The notes: generated by a model not told the origin, from the letters alone. A stretch of DNA of 64,000 nucleotides from JAAOII01 sp965207705 (GCA_965207705.1 OZ242292.1:186001-250000); one strand, 5' to 3'; positions 43,049 to 52,418 are shown, counted from the first letter of the stretch. Made by a program: numbers and translations.

Positions 43049-44878
43049 TTACTTGTTATCTTTATCTTCTTTGGTTTTTTTGAGATTTTTGAGCTTAAGA
43101 AAATCAAAATTAATGTTCGGAGTATGCAATGTCCCTAAGCGGCGATTGATTATATACTGCTGCATAATAGACAGAATATTATTCACCAACCAATATAAAA
43201 CTAAGCCCGCAGGAAACCATAAAAAGAAAACCGTAAAGATAACTGGCAACATTTTCATAATCTTAGCTTGGGTAGGGTCAGGAGGCGCTGGGCTAAATAA
43301 TTGTTGCACAAACATAGAAATTCCCATCAGCAACGGCAATATAAAATAAGGGTCTTGGGAGGCAAGGTCTTGTATCCACCAGATTAATGGCGCATGACGC
43401 AACTCCACGCTTTCTATCAAAGCCCAATAAAAGGAGATGAATATTGGCATCTGTATTAAGATTGGCAAACAACCGCCCATAGGATTCACCTTTTCCCGCT
43501 TATATAGTTTCATCATCTCTTCTTGCATTTGCTTGCGATTGCCGCTATGAGTTTCACGAATATTCATCATCTGCGGCTGTAATTTTTTCATGCGCGCCAT
43601 TGATTTATAGCTGGCATTAGTCAAGGGATAGAACACCATCTTAATAATAAACGTCATTATGATTATGGCAAGCCCCCAGTTCTTCACATAACTATGGATG
43701 AAATCAAGAAACTGAAACAGCGGTTGTGAGATATACCACAACCAACCATAATCTATAGTAAGAGCCAAGTTTGGAGCAAGCGCCTTGAGTGGTTTTTGTG
43801 ATTTTGGACCCACATAAATTTTTAGCGCTTCTTCCTTGCTTTCACCAGGTCGCGCCAAAAATACAGGGGCGGTAAAACCAAAAATATAATCACCCCGCGA
43901 GGTAGCTCTAGTGCTATAAACATAATCACGGTTGCTATCCTGTGGAATCCATGTCGCCACAAAATAATGCTGCACCATAGCAACCCAACCGCCCTTTGTT
44001 TCTAATTTTAAATCACGTTTTTCCATGTCCCCAAAATCCAGCTTATTGTAATTGTCATCTTCGCTAGTAAAAGCAGCGCCAGTAAAAGAACGGGTGCCAA
44101 AAGATGCTAAATCATAAGTTGGGTCTTGGTCATCTCTTCTAAACTGGGCGAACATATTGGCGTACCAGTCGGAGACGCCACGGTTATTCACTCGGAACAC
44201 CACATCAATATCATGCCGTCCCCGTTGCAGAATAAAGCTTTTTACCACCTCAACCCCATCTTTGCTATAAGTAAGTGGCACAGTAAGCGACTGCGCTCCT
44301 TCTGCCATCACATATTCATTTTTTGCCGTGCTGTATACTGGTCTGCCTGCCACTGTGGCATCAAAGCCGTCCCTACCTATGAGACCGCTCTGAGCAATAG
44401 AGAATCTTTGATTGTCGTTACGCAACAACAATAAAGGACTTTGCCCTTTTCTAATCTCTTTATAATCCCTCAGTTCTGCTCTCACTATATCCCCTCCTCT
44501 GCGGTCTATGTATAGGTTGAACTTATCACTTGTAACCAGAATATAGGTGTCAGAACTTGCCGTGACTCCTTGTTCTCCTTGTTCACTTTGTTCGCCCGCT
44601 GCAACTTCAAGCTCCTGTTGTTCTGCGGGGACTTCCAGCAACTCCTGAGTAAGTTCATCAATGTCCGCGGTGGTTGGCAAATCAACCTCAGCTTGTGGAT
44701 TGGATTCTACTCCCTCTAATTCTCCCCCCCGGGATTCAATTCCTATGCTTGGAGATGGCGCCTGTTGAACTGCGGACTGCGCCTCAGGGCTATAGTCGGC
44801 TTGCCATTGTAATAATAGAAGATAGCCAGTTAATGCTACTCCTACGATAAGGAGAGGTCTTTGAAATTTTTCTAACAT
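43049..44878 (-). CDS. yidC: Membrane protein insertase YidC
   Basis: The protein has 609 residues. An N-terminal membrane anchor (LLIVGVALTGYLLLLQW) is followed by an acidic Gln/Glu-rich linker, the large periplasmic beta-sandwich (YILVTSDKFNLYIDRRGGDIVRAEL...) and the five-helix Oxa1 core: WGLAIIIMTFIIKMVFYPL, MNPMGGCLPILIQMPIFISFYWAL and VLYWLVNNILSIMQQYIINR. It inserts and folds inner-membrane proteins with or without Sec. It overlaps yidD by 7 bases upstream and abuts mnmE downstream, in the conserved rpmH cluster. Confidence 0.97.
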   Translation of the reverse strand: MLEKFQRPLLIVGVALTGYLLLLQWQADYSPEAQSAVQQAPSPSIGIESRGGELEGVESNPQAEVDLPTTADIDELTQELLEVPAEQQELEVAAGEQSEQGEQGVTASSDTYILVTSDKFNLYIDRRGGDIVRAELRDYKEIRKGQSPLLLLRNDNQRFSIAQSGLIGRDGFDATVAGRPVYSTAKNEYVMAEGAQSLTVPLTYSKDGVEVVKSFILQRGRHDIDVVFRVNNRGVSDWYANMFAQFRRDDQDPTYDLASFGTRSFTGAAFTSEDDNYNKLDFGDMEKRDLKLETKGGWVAMVQHYFVATWIPQDSNRDYVYSTRATSRGDYIFGFTAPVFLARPGESKEEALKIYVGPKSQKPLKALAPNLALTIDYGWLWYISQPLFQFLDFIHSYVKNWGLAIIIMTFIIKMVFYPLTNASYKSMARMKKLQPQMMNIRETHSGNRKQMQEEMMKLYKREKVNPMGGCLPILIQMPIFISFYWALIESVELRHAPLIWWIQDLASQDPYFILPLLMGISMFVQQLFSPAPPDPTQAKIMKMLPVIFTVFFLWFPAGLVLYWLVNNILSIMQQYIINRRLGTLHTPNINFDFLKLKNLKKTKEDKDNK

Positions 44879-45240
44879 TTTTGTGTAAAGTTGATTTTTG
44901 CCGTCGTTGCGGAAGGTTTAGGTTTGGAATTTTGTTGATTGGGTTGTTTATCGCTGTTGCAAGCAGGAATCGGGTCAAAGCCGCCTTGCGGGTGGAGCAT
45001 GGCTCCGTTCCTACTATCGCTTTTGCAAGCAGGAATTGGGTCAAAGCCGCCAGGATGCCATGGATGACAGCATAGAATACGCCGTACCGCCAGATATGCC
45101 CCCTTGGCAACACCAAACTTCTCAATTGCCTGATAGCCATAGTCCGAACAAGTCGGGTAAAAGCGACATGAAGGTCCCGTAAGCGGGCTAATAAATTTCA
45201 TATAAAACTTTAGAATGGATAAAATAGTTTTTTTAATCAT
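44872..45240 (-). CDS. yidD: Membrane protein insertion efficiency factor YidD, with repeat-expanded tail
   Basis: The protein has 122 residues against a usual 70-90. The conserved part is FYMKFISPLTGPSCRFYPTCSDYGYQAIEKFG...RRILCCHPWHPGGFDPIP. After the family's normal ending, the C-terminus contains a second GGFDPIPAC. The extra segment comes from a DNA duplication (44957-44985 and 45023-45051) flanking a diverged copy of the dispersed hairpin repeat. The reading frame remains open and the extension probably does not affect the core. It overlaps yidC by 7 bp. Confidence 0.93.
   Translation of the reverse strand: MIKKTILSILKFYMKFISPLTGPSCRFYPTCSDYGYQAIEKFGVAKGAYLAVRRILCCHPWHPGGFDPIPACKSDSRNGAMLHPQGGFDPIPACNSDKQPNQQNSKPKPSATTAKINFTQKC
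44957..45051. repeat. Hairpin element with flanking 29-bp direct repeats inside yidD
   Basis: The two 29-bp copies, 44957-44985 and 45023-45051, differ at one base. Between them, GGGTGGAGC (44990-44998) and GCTCCGTTC (45002-45010) form a diverged version of the dispersed hairpin. This looks like an insertion with duplicated flanks. Confidence 0.7.
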
Positions 45241-45284
45241 TTTTAATCATTAGATTCATTGACATAAACATAAACCTTGCAAGC

Positions 45285-45719
45285 TCAAACGCTGGATACG
45301 GAAGAGTCCGCCAAGATCTTGTTGCTGAAACGGGTTAGTAATAAGTTAACTGATTCGCTCATCTGCTGGCGCTGACATCCTTTCATCTTGGGGGTTGCCA
45401 CCACCACGCAGTCAAGCCCAAGCCCAAGCCCGAGACCAACCCCAACCCCGCAACCAAGCCCGAGACCAACCCCGCAACCTAACTGCTGTTCTACCGCTGC
45501 TATGTGCTCTTTGAATTGGGGGCGAAGACGGCGGCGCAAAGCATTGCGCATAACTGCCCTTTTGAATACCTTCTTGGGAATTACCATCCCCAAACGAGAA
45601 AAGCCCATTTCGTTGCGGCGTCCCATTATGTATAAACCAGCAATACTAACTTTATAATTATGGGATTTAAAAACCTTGTCAAAATCATCATTCTTACGCA
45701 GAATATCTGCAGAATGCAT
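45285..45719 (-). CDS. rnpA: Ribonuclease P protein component with Gly/Leu repeat insert
   Basis: The protein has 144 residues. The RNA-binding RNR region is VMRNALRRRLRPQFKEH, preceded by SRLGMVIPKKVFKRA, with the terminal strand DCVVVATPK. RnpA assists the RNase P RNA in maturing tRNA 5' ends. Between the RNR helix and the last strand is an insert of about 20 residues of G-C-G-V-G-L-G-L type, encoded by 6-bp (GGGCTT-like) repeats; typical RnpA is about 120 residues. The ATG directly follows the rpmH stop codon. Confidence 0.93.
   Translation of the reverse strand: MHSADILRKNDDFDKVFKSHNYKVSIAGLYIMGRRNEMGFSRLGMVIPKKVFKRAVMRNALRRRLRPQFKEHIAAVEQQLGCGVGLGLGCGVGVGLGLGLGLDCVVVATPKMKGCQRQQMSESVNLLLTRFSNKILADSSVSSV
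45411..45481. repeat. In-frame hexanucleotide repeat within rnpA
   Basis: CCAAGC/CCAACC/CCGAGA-type 6-bp units repeat across about 70 bp and encode alternating Gly-Leu/Gly-Val. The multiple-of-three period keeps the frame. Confidence 0.85.
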
Positions 45720-45854
45720 CTAAACAGTAGGTCTTATCCGTCCCTTCTCTCTTCTGCGACTAAGTATTGCGCGTCCGTGGCGCGTGCTCATTCTGGCGCG
45801 AAATCCGTGCTTTCTCTTCCGTTTTATATTGCTTGGCTGATATGTCCTTTTCAT
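45720..45854 (-). CDS. rpmH: 50S ribosomal protein L34
   Basis: 44 residues, too short for many gene callers: MKRTYQPSNIKRKRKHGF, then RARMSTRHGRAILSRRREKG, ending RIRPTV. This is the full-length L34 consensus. Its TAG stop is immediately followed by the rnpA ATG. As in other gammaproteobacteria it starts the rpmH-rnpA-yidD-yidC-mnmE run, but the divergent neighbour is rubredoxin instead of dnaA. Confidence 0.97.
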   Translation of the reverse strand: MKRTYQPSNIKRKRKHGFRARMSTRHGRAILSRRREKGRIRPTV

Positions 45855-45891
45855 CTTTACTAATCTGTTAAGCTAGCTGTATATTCACTAT

Positions 45892-45897
45892 ATTATA
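45892..45897 (-). promoter_or_regulatory. Candidate -10 box of rpmH operon
   Basis: TATAAT on the minus strand, 38 bp before the rpmH start. No recognisable -35 box at the expected distance. The 198-bp interval up to the rubredoxin gene is very AT-rich. Confidence 0.35.
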
Positions 45898-46067
45898 AAT
45901 CATCAAAATTATATCCCCTAATCCTTATAACTATTGCTTATATTAGCATAATTAAAAAGTAAGTATGCCAAAAAAATAACAAATTATGCATATTTTTATA
46001 AAAGAAGAAAGTAGTATATAATTCTTATTAGTTATAACCACACAATTAACTATACAATAGAGATATT

Positions 46068-46274
46068 ATGAACGATACGAATACTAGTAATACTAGCGAA
46101 TATAAAAAATGGCAATGTGAGGTCTGCGGCTTCATCTATGATGAGGAAGAAGGATGGCCCGAGGATGGCATTAAAGCAGGAACTGCCTGGGCTGATGTCC
46201 CCGATGATTGGGTCTGCCCTGATTGCGGCGCCACCAAAAAAGATTTCAATATGGTTGCCGTAGATCTTGACTAA
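46068..46274 (+). CDS. Rubredoxin
   Basis: The protein has 68 residues. Two iron-binding knuckles are present: WQCEVCGFIYDEEEG and DDWVCPDCGATKKDF, giving the FeCys4 site, with the usual DGIKAGT-x-W-x-D-(V/L)-PDDW linker. It is a small cytoplasmic electron carrier. A 14-residue Ser/Thr/Asn N-terminal extension precedes the domain. It is divergent from rpmH and convergent with the glycosyltransferase, with only 9 bp between the stops. The electron acceptor cannot be told from context. Confidence 0.96.
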   Translation: MNDTNTSNTSEYKKWQCEVCGFIYDEEEGWPEDGIKAGTAWADVPDDWVCPDCGATKKDFNMVAVDLD

Positions 46275-46283
46275 TAGCGGAGT

Positions 46284-47984
46284 TTAAGGGGCAGGCGTGG
46301 TGATTGTCCAAAAGTTTATCCGTAAGTCCCTGCCCCGAATATAATACTCACCAGCAACCACTGGCTTAATCTGCTTAACCTCATCAAAAGAAAACCTTCC
46401 AGGCCTTTGTAATAAGTAGTAATAGGGTCTTATTTGGTTATCATTTTGATAAATAAACCCGACCTGACGTAATTTATAGTTATTACTAATATGTTGCCAC
46501 GTTGGCGAACGTTGTAATCCTTGCAAATTGGCGCTTGATACATAAATGAAGCGCGAGTTAAACTTATTTTCGTATTCTTGTATCCTCTCCACCTCAGATG
46601 GAAGGCGACTCCCGCAGTTGCGGAAAGCATAAAAACAAACTGAACTTTCCTGATCATGATAGACATGGTTGAAGAAACGGTCTTCACGTTTAGTAGATTC
46701 TTGAATTAATCTGCCAGCAACATCACCGCCCCAATACTGCGCATTGAATTGGCGGTTCATGCTTTCATTAATCTGCGCATAATTAAGAAAAGGCAATAGC
46801 AACAAGGCATAAGCAAGCCAAGCTGCGCCAGTTTTGGCACGCACAAAATTCGCCACACTAAACAATAAGTGCCCCATTCCCAAAGCAATAAGCAAGGCAA
46901 AAGGTATCTGATAGTATGAATGATTAAGCATCTGAAGAAAGAAAACCATTAAAGACAAAATAATAGATAGCAAGTAGAACACCACAAACCAGCGATAAGG
47001 GGACTTTTGCACTAAGGTTACCAATAATCCTATAACAAAAGCTATGCCAAAGACGTGGTTATAATTGGTTATCCAAAAATCATATAACAAAGGCGTCTTT
47101 TTCCCCCACTCATGGAAATTAAATATTTGAGTGGGCGCCACGCCACCGCCCAATGGTCCCATAAAATCGTTATTGACATTGGTTAAATGCAAATAAACGA
47201 AAAACCCAACTAACAATATAGGGAAAAGAAAAAAGCCCGCTATTTTTTGCCAAATACTGAGCCAACCAGAAACATATAAAAGTACCTTCTTTTTATCCCC
47301 TGTATAGTCACGCCAACCCGCTAGGAAAATATCCTTGTAGGGTGTTATCCCTAAGACAGCTATAGCAGGAAAAAGAAATGGTAGTTTTGACATGCCAGCG
47401 CAAACAAGAAATATAGAGCCAGCAATTGAATAACGATGCTTATAGTTATTATCTCGCCATAGCATAAAACATATAAAGAAACCCACTAAGAAAAAATTAC
47501 CTATTGTCCCTTCAGATATATGGCGTCCAAAGAATAAGGTCATAGGCATAAGGGCGTAGCAGGTAGCAGTCGCCAATCCCATCAAATTGCTGCGCGCCAT
47601 TTTTCTAACAAAAACAAACACCATGAACATTGTGATGATATTAATCATTATCATAATCAGCCGCAGGGAGAATATACTTTCACCAAAAATGCTCCAAGCA
47701 ATAGCTCCAAGATAAGCAATAAAAGGAAGCTGTGGGTTTTCCCAATAGGGTAAATCCGCCCAACCATTGAACACAAGAGCTTCGCGATGAGGGGAAACCC
47801 CATAAGTCCAGAATTGTTTGGTGATAGCAAGCCATTCGTTTTCTTTCGTATTGTGATAGCCAACAGAAGGATAGCCCAATTCAAAGGCGCTAAAATAAAT
47901 AACACTTAGCGCTAACAATAATAGCCATAAAATAGCGCCGTAGTTATCTTTGAGTATTCGTGTGATGTTTTGTTTATCTATCAT
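46284..47984 (-). CDS. GT39-type membrane glycosyltransferase (ArnT/PMT-like)
   Basis: The protein has 566 residues with about 11 transmembrane helices in the first 400 and a soluble C-terminal part. The first periplasmic loop has HNTKENEWLAITKQFWTYGVSPHREALVF and PYWENPQLPFIAYLGA, the pattern of the PMT_2/GT39 family, in which an acidic residue in this loop takes part in catalysis. It should transfer a sugar from a polyprenyl-phosphate donor to lipid or protein at the periplasmic face. The acceptor is unknown. A short TTTATTATAA direct repeat lies just upstream (47987-48016). Confidence 0.8.
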   Translation of the reverse strand: MIDKQNITRILKDNYGAILWLLLLALSVIYFSAFELGYPSVGYHNTKENEWLAITKQFWTYGVSPHREALVFNGWADLPYWENPQLPFIAYLGAIAWSIFGESIFSLRLIMIMINIITMFMVFVFVRKMARSNLMGLATATCYALMPMTLFFGRHISEGTIGNFFLVGFFICFMLWRDNNYKHRYSIAGSIFLVCAGMSKLPFLFPAIAVLGITPYKDIFLAGWRDYTGDKKKVLLYVSGWLSIWQKIAGFFLFPILLVGFFVYLHLTNVNNDFMGPLGGGVAPTQIFNFHEWGKKTPLLYDFWITNYNHVFGIAFVIGLLVTLVQKSPYRWFVVFYLLSIILSLMVFFLQMLNHSYYQIPFALLIALGMGHLLFSVANFVRAKTGAAWLAYALLLLPFLNYAQINESMNRQFNAQYWGGDVAGRLIQESTKREDRFFNHVYHDQESSVCFYAFRNCGSRLPSEVERIQEYENKFNSRFIYVSSANLQGLQRSPTWQHISNNYKLRQVGFIYQNDNQIRPYYYLLQRPGRFSFDEVKQIKPVVAGEYYIRGRDLRINFWTITTPAP

Positions 47985-48028
47985 AATTTATTTATTATAA
48001 TTTATTTATTATAAAGGAGTAGAGATAA

Positions 48029-48826
48029 TCATATACCCCTTGATTGTGAAATTAATTGTTTGAGAGCATAGCCAGGGTCTTCTTCACGCATTAGTTTCTC
48101 TCCCACCAAGAATACCTTGGCGCCGCAGCCGTGCAATATCCTCACGCAGTCAGCATTGTGGATGCCGCTTTCAGCCACTAACATACTCCCGCTTTTATTT
48201 TGCAAGTGAGAAAGAATTGCTCCACCAGCATGTAAATCAACCTCAAAGGTTTTGAGATTGCGATTATTTACTCCTATAAGTGATGCCTCTATTTTTTCCG
48301 CCATATCCGCTTCCTCGCGAGTATGCGCTTCCACCAGGACATCCATACCTAATTCTACTCCTAAAGCGTAAAACCTCTGCAAGGTTGCCTCATCCAGACA
48401 TGCCACAATTAATAATATTGCATCCGCTCCCAAAGAACGCGACTCATAGATCTGATATTCATCTATAATAAAATCCTTACGCAGCACAGGTATATCAACC
48501 GCCTCTCTTGCTTGTTGCAAATGTTTATTTTCTCCCTGGAAGAAACTATTAGTAAGCACCGATAAACAAGCTGCGCCTCCTCCCTGATATGACTTAGCAA
48601 GTTGTGGCGGGGAAAAATCCTCACGGATTAGACCAGCGCTGGGGGATGCTTTTTTGATTTCTGCTATGAAAGCCGGTAGTGGAGTTTTTAATTGCAATGA
48701 ATTAATAAATCCACGGCATGACTGTTGGTATTCAGCGCTCTCTTTTAGTTCTGCTACTGAAGTTGATTTTTTCTGTTCTGCCACCAATTGGCGTTGGTGG
48801 GCTACTATCTTATCTAAAAATTGCAT
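48029..48826 (-). CDS. trpC: Indole-3-glycerol phosphate synthase
   Basis: The protein has 265 residues and is a complete (beta/alpha)8 barrel. Landmarks are AEIKKASPSAGLIREDFSP (catalytic Lys), PVLRKDFIIDEYQIYESR, GMDVLVEAHTREE, GVNNRNLKTFEVDL and VAESGIH. It catalyses ring closure of CdRP to indole-3-glycerol phosphate in tryptophan synthesis. The usual neighbours trpG and trpD are absent, so it is an isolated trp gene here. It lies 51 bp downstream of the first GLUG lipoprotein on the same strand. Confidence 0.96.
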   Translation of the reverse strand: MQFLDKIVAHQRQLVAEQKKSTSVAELKESAEYQQSCRGFINSLQLKTPLPAFIAEIKKASPSAGLIREDFSPPQLAKSYQGGGAACLSVLTNSFFQGENKHLQQAREAVDIPVLRKDFIIDEYQIYESRSLGADAILLIVACLDEATLQRFYALGVELGMDVLVEAHTREEADMAEKIEASLIGVNNRNLKTFEVDLHAGGAILSHLQNKSGSMLVAESGIHNADCVRILHGCGAKVFLVGEKLMREEDPGYALKQLISQSRGI

Positions 48827-48877
48827 TGCTTCTATGCTGATTGAGCCTCTATCCTCGCCCCCCCCTGTTTGATGATA

Positions 48878-51800
48878 TTAACGTTGGCGCCGTTGGGGAA
48901 GGAAGCCGTTGGGGGTGCAGTTAAGGGCAGGATACTCGGAAGTAGTGCCGAAGTTCCAAGCATCAGAACCGTCACACACAGTCGTCCAAGTTGAATAAAT
49001 ACCGGAATCACTTGTTGGTGCTTTCAATTCGCTGGTGGTTTTATTTACACCTCTGCTATCATCGTCGTTTGATGCTTGCTCGCTCTTCTGCCTGTCCCAA
49101 TAGGAAGCGGTGACGGTCATTGGCGCCCCACCCCCAACCAGACCGCCGACTTCATCATCCCCACTGACAACCCCACCAGCTGCATAAGATGACGTGATGG
49201 TCGCAAAAGCCCCCTCACCAACCAGACCGCCGACCTTATTAGCCCCACTGACGGTGTCACCCGCCGCATAAGATGATGTGATCATAACACCTCCCCCCTC
49301 ACCAACCAGACCGCCGACAATATCACCAGTCCCGTTGACGGCACCGCCTGCTGCATAAGATGACGTGATGGTGGCATCTGGCCCATCCCCAACCAGACCG
49401 CCGACCTTACTAGTCCCGCTGACGGAGCCACCTGCTGCATAAGATGACGTGATGATGGTCATAGAGCCCCCCCCCTCACCAACTAGACCGCCGACATCAG
49501 AAAGCCCGCTGACGGAGCCACCTGCTGCATAAGATGACGTGATGGTGGCTCTCTGCCCATTACCAACCAGACCTCCGACTTCATTACCAGTCGCACTAAC
49601 ATCACCACCTGCCGCATAAGATGACGTGATGGTGGCACTCTGCCCAGTACCAACCAGACCGCCGACATTAGAAAGCCCGCTGACGGAGCCACCTGCCGCA
49701 TAAGATGACGTGATGTTGGTCATAGAGCCCCCCCCAGAACCAACCAGACCGCCGACAAAATCACGCCCACTGACATCCCCACCTGCCGCATAAGATGACG
49801 TGATGGTGGCATCAACCCCCCCACCAACCAGACCGCCGACACTATGACCACCCCCGCTAACAGCCCCACCTGCCGCATAAGATGACGTGATGGTGGATTC
49901 CAACCCATAACCAACCAGACCGCCGACTATATTGCCAGAGGCAGTAACCGCTCCCTCTGCAGAACTATTGATAATGTTTGCTCCCACAGCATAACCAACC
50001 AGCAGCCCTACATTATGCCCGCCGTCGCTAATATTGCCAGAACGGATATGAATATTACGTAGAATAGAAGTAGAGCTGATTGCCCCAAACAAACCAGCTG
50101 CATCGGCATAATCGCCAGCAGGGTTTGTTATAGTAAGGTCGTTGATTGTGTGATTATTGCCATCAAAAATCGCATCTAAAAATTCAGTGGAGGGGCATTC
50201 GCTCAAGTCTAAGAGCACACAGCTACCAATTGGTTCCCAGTTAGTATAAGTGGTAAGGTATATATCAGCAATCAGCTCATAGCCATTGCATTCTGTGACA
50301 CTTCCCCCATTGTCGCAGCCGTTGGCATCACCGACACCTCCAGCACTGCGTGTAAAACTACTGCCCAACAGATTATGACGACTCTGGTTAAGTTGTTGCG
50401 CCGTAGCAATCTCTATTAGTCCATCGCCATCAGCATCCACATCCACAAAATTATTTTTCCCATCACCATCATAGTCGGGATTAACAAGGACGCTAATGGA
50501 GGGCGGCGCTCCTTCCTTGCCAGCATCGGGACCGCTTAATATCAAACTAACAGTAAAGTCGTAGCTTAGTCCTTCCGTTAGCCCGCTTATGTTGTGTTGC
50601 ACCGATGCATTGGCAGCGAATTTAGAGGAGGGTACTATTAAAAGGGCGGGTTGTAAACTATCAGTCTCGCTTAATTGGTAGCTTATACTAATGCTTTCTA
50701 TTGACGCATCAGGGTTATTCCAGCTAAGAGTTACATAATTGGCGCCAGCAACCCCATATAATCCTGTAACTGCGAATGCATCAGGAGTTGCACTAGTAGA
50801 TGGCGCAGGTCCTACCATGCCGGCATCAGGGTCCATCAATGTCAAACTAACAGTGAATGTATAGGATTGTCCGTTGGTTAAGCCGGTTATGGTTTCTTCC
50901 ACATCCTGGGTGCCAGCAGTTGTTTGGGTGCTGCTTATCGTCATGGGCGTATCATTAGTGCCAGTCCTTTTGTAGCTTATATCAATACTGGCTATTTGCA
51001 CAACGCGATTATCAGGATTATTCCACCTAAGAGTTACACTCTCATCACCAGGAGTCGCTCGTAATTCTGAAACTGCAAAGGCAGTTAAAGCATCATTGCG
51101 AGGAAAGGCATCCCGTTCGTCATCTATACCATCTTCATCTTCATCAGTTTCAAGAGGGTCAGCATCCGCATAATCATCTCCATCAAGGTTGGGACCGATT
51201 AGGCGAGTTATCTCTGTTGCCATTACACTTTTATTTTCATCGGCGTCTTTCAACTCCAAGGCGACTCTAAAGATATAATTTGTGTTTGATGTTAATGGGG
51301 TTATCATTTCCCTAACTTCTATATTGCGGGCTAATCTGGCGTTGTCCGTTATTGGTATGGGGAGGGTAAAGTTATCAGCTGTGCTGAGTTTGTAGCTTAT
51401 GCTAATATTAGCTATAACCGCATTAGGATTATTCCATATAAGAGTGGCATTGTTTTCATCTGGAATAACTCGTAAATTTGAAACCGCAAAGGCAGATAAA
51501 GCATCATTGCGAGGGAAGGCATCCACATCATCATTGACATTATCTCCATCTTCATCAAGCTCAAGAGGATCGGCATCCGCATATTCGTCTCCATCAAGGT
51601 TGGGACCAATTAGGAGAGTTCTCTTTCTTGCCATTACACTTTTACCCTCATCAGCGCCTCCCAACTCCAAGGCGACATTAAAGGTGTAGTTTGCCTCATT
51701 GGTTAAATTAGGTATCACTTTGGTTACGTTTGCACTCGGACGGATGTTATTGCTGTCTGTTATTGCTGTTATGTTTCTCTGCATTTCAACGCTACCAGCA

Positions 51801-52210
51801 GCGGTGTTTCGGTAGATTATACTAATTTGAGTAATATTCACATTGGGGTTACTCCATGTAAGAGTGGCGTTGTTGGTATCTGGAATAACCCGTAAATTTG
51901 ATACACTAATTGGATCCTCTCTTGGTGGCACGACATCGTCGTCGCCTCCATTCCCTCCTGGTGCGCCACCGCCTCCACCGCCGCCAGCGCAGGCAGCAAG
52001 GAAAACCATAAGGACGCTCATAATAAGAATCGCGCCAATACGTTTCATTCTTGCAGTGAACCTCAGAGAGAATATTCTGGCTGCATCTATGATGGGAGCG
52101 ATGGGGCTTGTTTCAATAGAAATCGGGGGCGTCTCACTTTGTGGATTGCCTTGTAGGTTGCCTTGTGAGTTGCGCTGTTGTGTAGCGGTCGTTAGCATAG
52201 TGTTTCTCAT
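48878..52210 (-). CDS. GLUG-repeat surface lipoprotein, paralogue 1
   Basis: The protein has 1110 residues. A 54-residue N-terminal extension precedes a hydrophobic segment with lipobox FLAAC (Cys near residue 74), then a poly-Gly stretch. Several fibronectin-III-like units follow (SNLRVIPDTNNATLTWSNPN; SELRATPGDESVTLRWNNPD), interspersed with thrombospondin-3/calcium-type DGDEYADADPLELDEDGD motifs. A conserved module (DGDGLIEIATAQQLNQSRHNL...IFDGNNHTINDLTI) introduces about 12 GLUG repeats of the VGGLVGxGxxATITSSYAAGG type. The C-terminus is CTPNGFLPQRRQR. It is probably an outer-membrane adhesin or surface layer component. Confidence 0.82.
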   Translation of the reverse strand: MRNTMLTTATQQRNSQGNLQGNPQSETPPISIETSPIAPIIDAARIFSLRFTARMKRIGAILIMSVLMVFLAACAGGGGGGGAPGGNGGDDDVVPPREDPISVSNLRVIPDTNNATLTWSNPNVNITQISIIYRNTAAGSVEMQRNITAITDSNNIRPSANVTKVIPNLTNEANYTFNVALELGGADEGKSVMARKRTLLIGPNLDGDEYADADPLELDEDGDNVNDDVDAFPRNDALSAFAVSNLRVIPDENNATLIWNNPNAVIANISISYKLSTADNFTLPIPITDNARLARNIEVREMITPLTSNTNYIFRVALELKDADENKSVMATEITRLIGPNLDGDDYADADPLETDEDEDGIDDERDAFPRNDALTAFAVSELRATPGDESVTLRWNNPDNRVVQIASIDISYKRTGTNDTPMTISSTQTTAGTQDVEETITGLTNGQSYTFTVSLTLMDPDAGMVGPAPSTSATPDAFAVTGLYGVAGANYVTLSWNNPDASIESISISYQLSETDSLQPALLIVPSSKFAANASVQHNISGLTEGLSYDFTVSLILSGPDAGKEGAPPSISVLVNPDYDGDGKNNFVDVDADGDGLIEIATAQQLNQSRHNLLGSSFTRSAGGVGDANGCDNGGSVTECNGYELIADIYLTTYTNWEPIGSCVLLDLSECPSTEFLDAIFDGNNHTINDLTITNPAGDYADAAGLFGAISSTSILRNIHIRSGNISDGGHNVGLLVGYAVGANIINSSAEGAVTASGNIVGGLVGYGLESTITSSYAAGGAVSGGGHSVGGLVGGGVDATITSSYAAGGDVSGRDFVGGLVGSGGGSMTNITSSYAAGGSVSGLSNVGGLVGTGQSATITSSYAAGGDVSATGNEVGGLVGNGQRATITSSYAAGGSVSGLSDVGGLVGEGGGSMTIITSSYAAGGSVSGTSKVGGLVGDGPDATITSSYAAGGAVNGTGDIVGGLVGEGGGVMITSSYAAGDTVSGANKVGGLVGEGAFATITSSYAAGGVVSGDDEVGGLVGGGAPMTVTASYWDRQKSEQASNDDDSRGVNKTTSELKAPTSDSGIYSTWTTVCDGSDAWNFGTTSEYPALNCTPNGFLPQRRQR

Positions 52211-52418
52211 AATAAATGTCCTTGTGGTGTAACAATTGTTTTAATAAAAATATTATATGAAATAATTAGAAATAATTAACAATAATTCAATTAAAATCAA
52301 CATTATTCATAATTTTTATCATCGCATGTTGTAGGGGCGGAGCTGCGCTCCGCCCGCAAAATGCCTAACTCTTGCGATGCACCATCGGTATGCTCGCAAT
52401 ATCCCCCGCTTGATGATA
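52211..52418. repeat. Shared upstream region of GLUG paralogue 1 with hairpin element
   Basis: It is nearly identical to 55419-55657 and 61418-61642. It includes an AAGGACA ribosome-binding site, a TATAAT candidate -10 (52252-52257, minus strand), a long A/T tract, and then the GGGCGGAGC hairpin at 52335-52355 with one unit of the ~54-bp repeat. The promoter assignment is tentative. Confidence 0.7.

Noticed and set aside
45855..46067. Replication origin next to rpmH
   Set aside because: AT-rich, but no dnaA gene and no repeated TTATCCACA boxes; only one imperfect look-alike.
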